A stretch of 64,000 nt of DNA, taken from contig CP023454.1 in assembly GCA_002356635.1 (NCBI GenBank), positions 2,774,501 through 2,838,500 of the forward strand, in the 5' to 3' direction. Positions 61,657 to 64,000 of this stretch are shown piece by piece. This DNA is from Rhodobacteraceae bacterium QY30 (GTDB taxonomy: Bacteria; Pseudomonadota; Alphaproteobacteria; Rhodobacterales; Rhodobacteraceae). Both the position numbers and the translations under genes were made by a program. Every line of letters starts with the position of its first letter. The stretch's first letter is position 1. The notes beneath the pieces are model-generated. The model was not told where the DNA came from. It saw nothing but the letters and a program-made list of their open reading frames with translations, and searched no databases.

Positions 61657-62331
61657 TCAGACCAGCCGTCCGCCTTCCAGCCGCACGACACGATCCATGC
61701 GCGCCGCAAGGTCGCGGTTGTGGGTGGCGATGACCGCCGCCAGGCCGCTCCCCCGCGCAACCTGCATCAGCACGTCGAACACCTGGGCCGAGGTTTCGGG
61801 ATCCAGGTTCCCGGTCGGCTCATCCGCCAGAAGCACCTTCGGCGCATTCGCCAGCGCCCGGCAAAAGGCGACACGCTGCTGCTGGCCGCCCGAAAGCTCG
61901 GCGGGGCGGTGACGGGCGCGGTCGGAAAGACCGACGCAGTCCAGAAGCTGCGTCGCGCGGGCCGCCGCCGCCGACCGGGCGGTGCCGTTGGCCAGTTGCG
62001 GCAGGATGATGTTTTCCAGCGCGGTGAACTCGGGCAACAGATGGTGGAACTGGTAGACGAAGCCCAGATCCTGTCGCCGGGCGGCCGTGCGATCCCGGTC
62101 CGGCAGGCCGGTCACATCGCGCCCCGCCACGCTGATCCGGCCCGCATCGGGCATGTCAAGCAGGCCCGCGATGTGCAAAAGGGTCGATTTTCCCGCCCCG
62201 GAAGGCGCGACCAGCGCGACGACCTCGCCCGGGGCCACGGCCATGTCCAGCCCGCGCAGCACCATCACCTCGCCAGGGGTGCCGCGCATGTATCCCTTCT
62301 CGATTCCTTCCAGGCGCAGAACGTCATTCAT
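61657..62331 (-). CDS. lolD: lipoprotein-releasing ABC transporter ATPase LolD
   Basis: Energises release of outer-membrane lipoproteins to LolA. The 224-aa ABC protein has Walker [10 protein letters not shown] (42-50), the Q-loop [18 protein letters not shown] typical of LolD, signature [15 protein letters not shown] and Walker [16 protein letters not shown]. Walker A has Ala in place of the first Gly, as seen in some relatives. It overlaps the permease gene by 8 bases. Confidence 0.93.
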   Translation of the reverse strand: MNDVLRLEGIEKGYMRGTPGEVMVLRGLDMAVAPGEVVALVAPSGAGKSTLLHIAGLLDMPDAGRISVAGRDVTGLPDRDRTAARRQDLGFVYQFHHLLPEFTALENIILPQLANGTARSAAAARATQLLDCVGLSDRARHRPAELSGGQQQRVAFCRALANAPKVLLADEPTGNLDPETSAQVFDVLMQVARGSGLAAVIATHNRDLAARMDRVVRLEGGRLV

Positions 62332-63610
62332 AGCGCAGCGCCTCCACCGGGTTCATGCGCGCGGCGCGGCGGGCCGGAAAGATGGTCACGACGAAAGACA
62401 GGATCAGCGACAGACCCACCGCCCGGCCCACGTCCCAGGCCTGAAGCCGCGCCGGAAGGCGGTAGATACCACGGATCGACGGATCCCAGGCCTCCCCGCC
62501 CGAAAACCAATTGACGGCCGACATGATGCTGTCGATGTTCCAGGCGATCAGGCAACCCAGGATCACCCCCGCGAGGGTTCCGATGATGCCGGTAAACGCG
62601 CCGCACAGGAAGAACACCCGCAGCACCGATCCTTCGGTCAGCCCCATGGTCCGCAGTATGCCAATGTCTCGGCCCTTGTTCTTGACCAGCATGACCAGCC
62701 CCGAGGTGATGTTCATCGACGCGATCAGGACGAGGATCGACAGGATCACGAACATCACGTCATCCTCGATCGACAGCGCATTGAGGAAAGACCCCGCACT
62801 GTCGCGCCAGGTCCAGATCTGGGCGTCGGGGCCCGCCGCCTGCGACAGCGGCGTGATGAAGGCATCCACCTGTTCCGGATCGGTCACGTTGACCTGGATG
62901 GCGTCGACGACACCTTCGCGGTTGAAGTAGCTTTGGGCCTCGGCAAAGGGCATGTAGACGCGGGTCTGGTCAATGTCGTAGCGTCCGGCGCTGAAGACGT
63001 AGACGACTTCATAGGCGTTGACGCGGGGGCTGGTGCCAAAGGCGGTCTTGGCCCCGTCGGGCGAGATCAGGCGGACATGGTCGCCCACGGAAATCCCCAG
63101 GTCGCGGGCAATCCCGGCACCAAGGGCGATGCCCCGGTCGAAGCGGTTGATGTCGCCCACCCCCTGTGCCGGATCGGATACGCGCGGGATGGCCTTCAGA
63201 TCTGCCAGCGTCAGGCCATAGACCTCGGCCACGTTGGATCGGTCGTTCAGGGTGATCATGGCCTGGCCCTTGATCACCGGAACGGCCGCCGTTACGCCGG
63301 GCACGGCCCGGATGCGGTCGGCCACGGCGGTGTAATCCGGCATCCCGTGCTGGACGAAACCATCGGAATCGACAACCGGCAGCGGGTAGACGTTGACGTG
63401 GGCATTGGCGCCCAGGATGGTGTCGACGAATTCGGCCCGGAACCCGGCGCGCACGGCCAGCGTGGCGATCAGCGCCATCACCCCCAGCGCGATACCCACC
63501 AGCGAGATCCAGGTCATGACGCTGACGCCACCTTCCGCACGGCGGGCGCGCAGATAGCGCCAGGCGATCAGGAATTCGAAGGGCGCGAAGGGGGTCGTGC
63601 GTCCGGCCAT
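62324..63610 (-). CDS. lipoprotein-releasing ABC transporter permease (LolC/LolE family)
   Basis: Inner-membrane permease of the Lol system, 428 aa. It has an N-terminal helix after [17 protein letters not shown], a large periplasmic domain (about 50-260), then three helices with [28 protein letters not shown], the coupling helix that contacts LolD, and the end [18 protein letters not shown]. Many Rhodobacteraceae encode one such permease in place of separate LolC and LolE. The ATG at 63610 is preferred; the frame upstream opens only with TTG. Confidence 0.92.
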   Translation of the reverse strand: MAGRTTPFAPFEFLIAWRYLRARRAEGGVSVMTWISLVGIALGVMALIATLAVRAGFRAEFVDTILGANAHVNVYPLPVVDSDGFVQHGMPDYTAVADRIRAVPGVTAAVPVIKGQAMITLNDRSNVAEVYGLTLADLKAIPRVSDPAQGVGDINRFDRGIALGAGIARDLGISVGDHVRLISPDGAKTAFGTSPRVNAYEVVYVFSAGRYDIDQTRVYMPFAEAQSYFNREGVVDAIQVNVTDPEQVDAFITPLSQAAGPDAQIWTWRDSAGSFLNALSIEDDVMFVILSILVLIASMNITSGLVMLVKNKGRDIGILRTMGLTEGSVLRVFFLCGAFTGIIGTLAGVILGCLIAWNIDSIMSAVNWFSGGEAWDPSIRGIYRLPARLQAWDVGRAVGLSLILSFVVTIFPARRAARMNPVEALRYE

Positions 63611-63755
63611 GCGGGTCAATGCCAATCCATCCAATGATGGCGCGCACCGTGGCGAGGGCGGGCCGAAAGGTCAAGCCGGCCCACCCCCGGACGTCATGAC
63701 AAAACCGCGCTTTTCCGATAGCATGATGGGGTGAACACCGATGCAGGAGGATCCG

Positions 63756-64000
63756 ATGCCGACCTCTGCCCTTCCACTCCACCCCACGCCCTATATCGAG
63801 ACGGTTCCCGAACACGAAGCGCATGGCGCGACGCAGGACATGTATCGCCAGGCGCGCAACCATTACGGCTACCTGCCCAACATGACGGCGATCTTCGGTC
63901 ACCGCCCCGAAGTCCTTCATGGCTGGAGCACGCTTTTATCCGCCGTGCGCGGCAACCTGTCTCCCCGACGGTATGAGTTGGTGACGCTGGCCGCCGCGCG
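63756..64000 (+). CDS. carboxymuconolactone decarboxylase/AhpD-like protein, truncated by window end
   Basis: Only the first 81 codons are present. ATG at 63756 follows GGAGG. The product starts MPTSALPLHPTPYIETVPEH and contains MYRQARNHYGYLPNM and LSPRRYELVTLAAA, typical of the AhpD-like/CMD fold before the CxxC motif, which would lie beyond the window. Predicted peroxidase-related or decarboxylase-like; function unresolved. Divergent from the lol genes. Confidence 0.75.
   Translation, partial: MPTSALPLHPTPYIETVPEHEAHGATQDMYRQARNHYGYLPNMTAIFGHRPEVLHGWSTLLSAVRGNLSPRRYELVTLAAA

Overview
The window is high-GC chromosomal DNA from an alphaproteobacterium, most likely a member of the Rhodobacteraceae (Rhodobacter/Gemmobacter/Tabrizicola-like). 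Pointers are the aerobic cobalamin genes cobF/cobG/cobN, bluB and cbtAB, a VPLPA-CTERM surface protein, short intergenic repeats of the TTTCATCTTGG...AATATCCC type that I recall from this family, and the gene orders mreBCD-mrdA-rodA and rsfS-rlmH-gpmI-envC-ctpA-rppH. I see no insertion sequence, prophage, CRISPR array or rRNA. The genus is inference.

Layout. 1-6.3 kb: pheS with a tiny overlapping membrane ORF, rplT, rpmI, a small membrane protein and pyk; then an N-formylglutamate amidohydrolase, a CoA-binding protein, rlmB and tRNA-Tyr. 6.4-14.6 kb: the elongasome operon mreB-mreC-mreD-mrdA-rodA, then a GhrA-type reductase, an SseB-like protein and a uracil-DNA glycosylase. 14.7-39.4 kb: a nearly complete aerobic vitamin B12 supercluster. 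39.4-46.9 kb: a GABA-type transaminase with a divergent XRE-cupin regulator, and the operon rsfS-rlmH-gpmI-envC-ctpA with rppH. 47-52.7 kb: leuC, leuD and leuB, interrupted by a VPLPA-CTERM protein and an unknown membrane protein. 52.7-64 kb: Na/Pi symporter, DMT exporter, tRNA-Pro, a VTT-domain protein, MFS transporter, asd, an unknown 328-aa protein, carbonic anhydrase, a small c-type cytochrome, lolD-lolC/E and a truncated carboxymuconolactone decarboxylase-like gene.

The B12 supercluster has five parts. (1) cbtB-cbtA-cobF lies behind a cobalamin riboswitch. (2) A second cobalamin riboswitch heads a long minus-strand unit: DUF1636, cobW, cobN, cobG, cobH, cobI, cobJ, cobL, cobE, cobM, cobB, cobA, DUF1636. 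cobK sits inside it on the opposite strand and overlaps both neighbours. (3) cobO and cobQ are on the plus strand. (4) A minus-strand nucleotide-loop unit holds a histidine phosphatase, a GHMP (PduX-like) kinase, cbiB, cobC and bluB. (5) cobP-cobT-cobS are on the plus strand. Together these cover uroporphyrinogen III to adenosylcobalamin. The cobaltochelatase partners CobS/CobT and the co(II)rrin reductase CobR are not in the window.

Most notable non-textbook signals: a nested inverted repeat with perfect 14-bp outer arms that would sequester the ribosome binding site of the VPLPA-CTERM gene inside the leu locus; the antisense cobK island; two DUF1636 proteins with a ferredoxin-like cysteine pattern at the two ends of the cob unit; a PduX-like kinase in the nucleotide-loop operon; and two families of short dispersed repeats, one of which forms inverted pairs beside cob genes.
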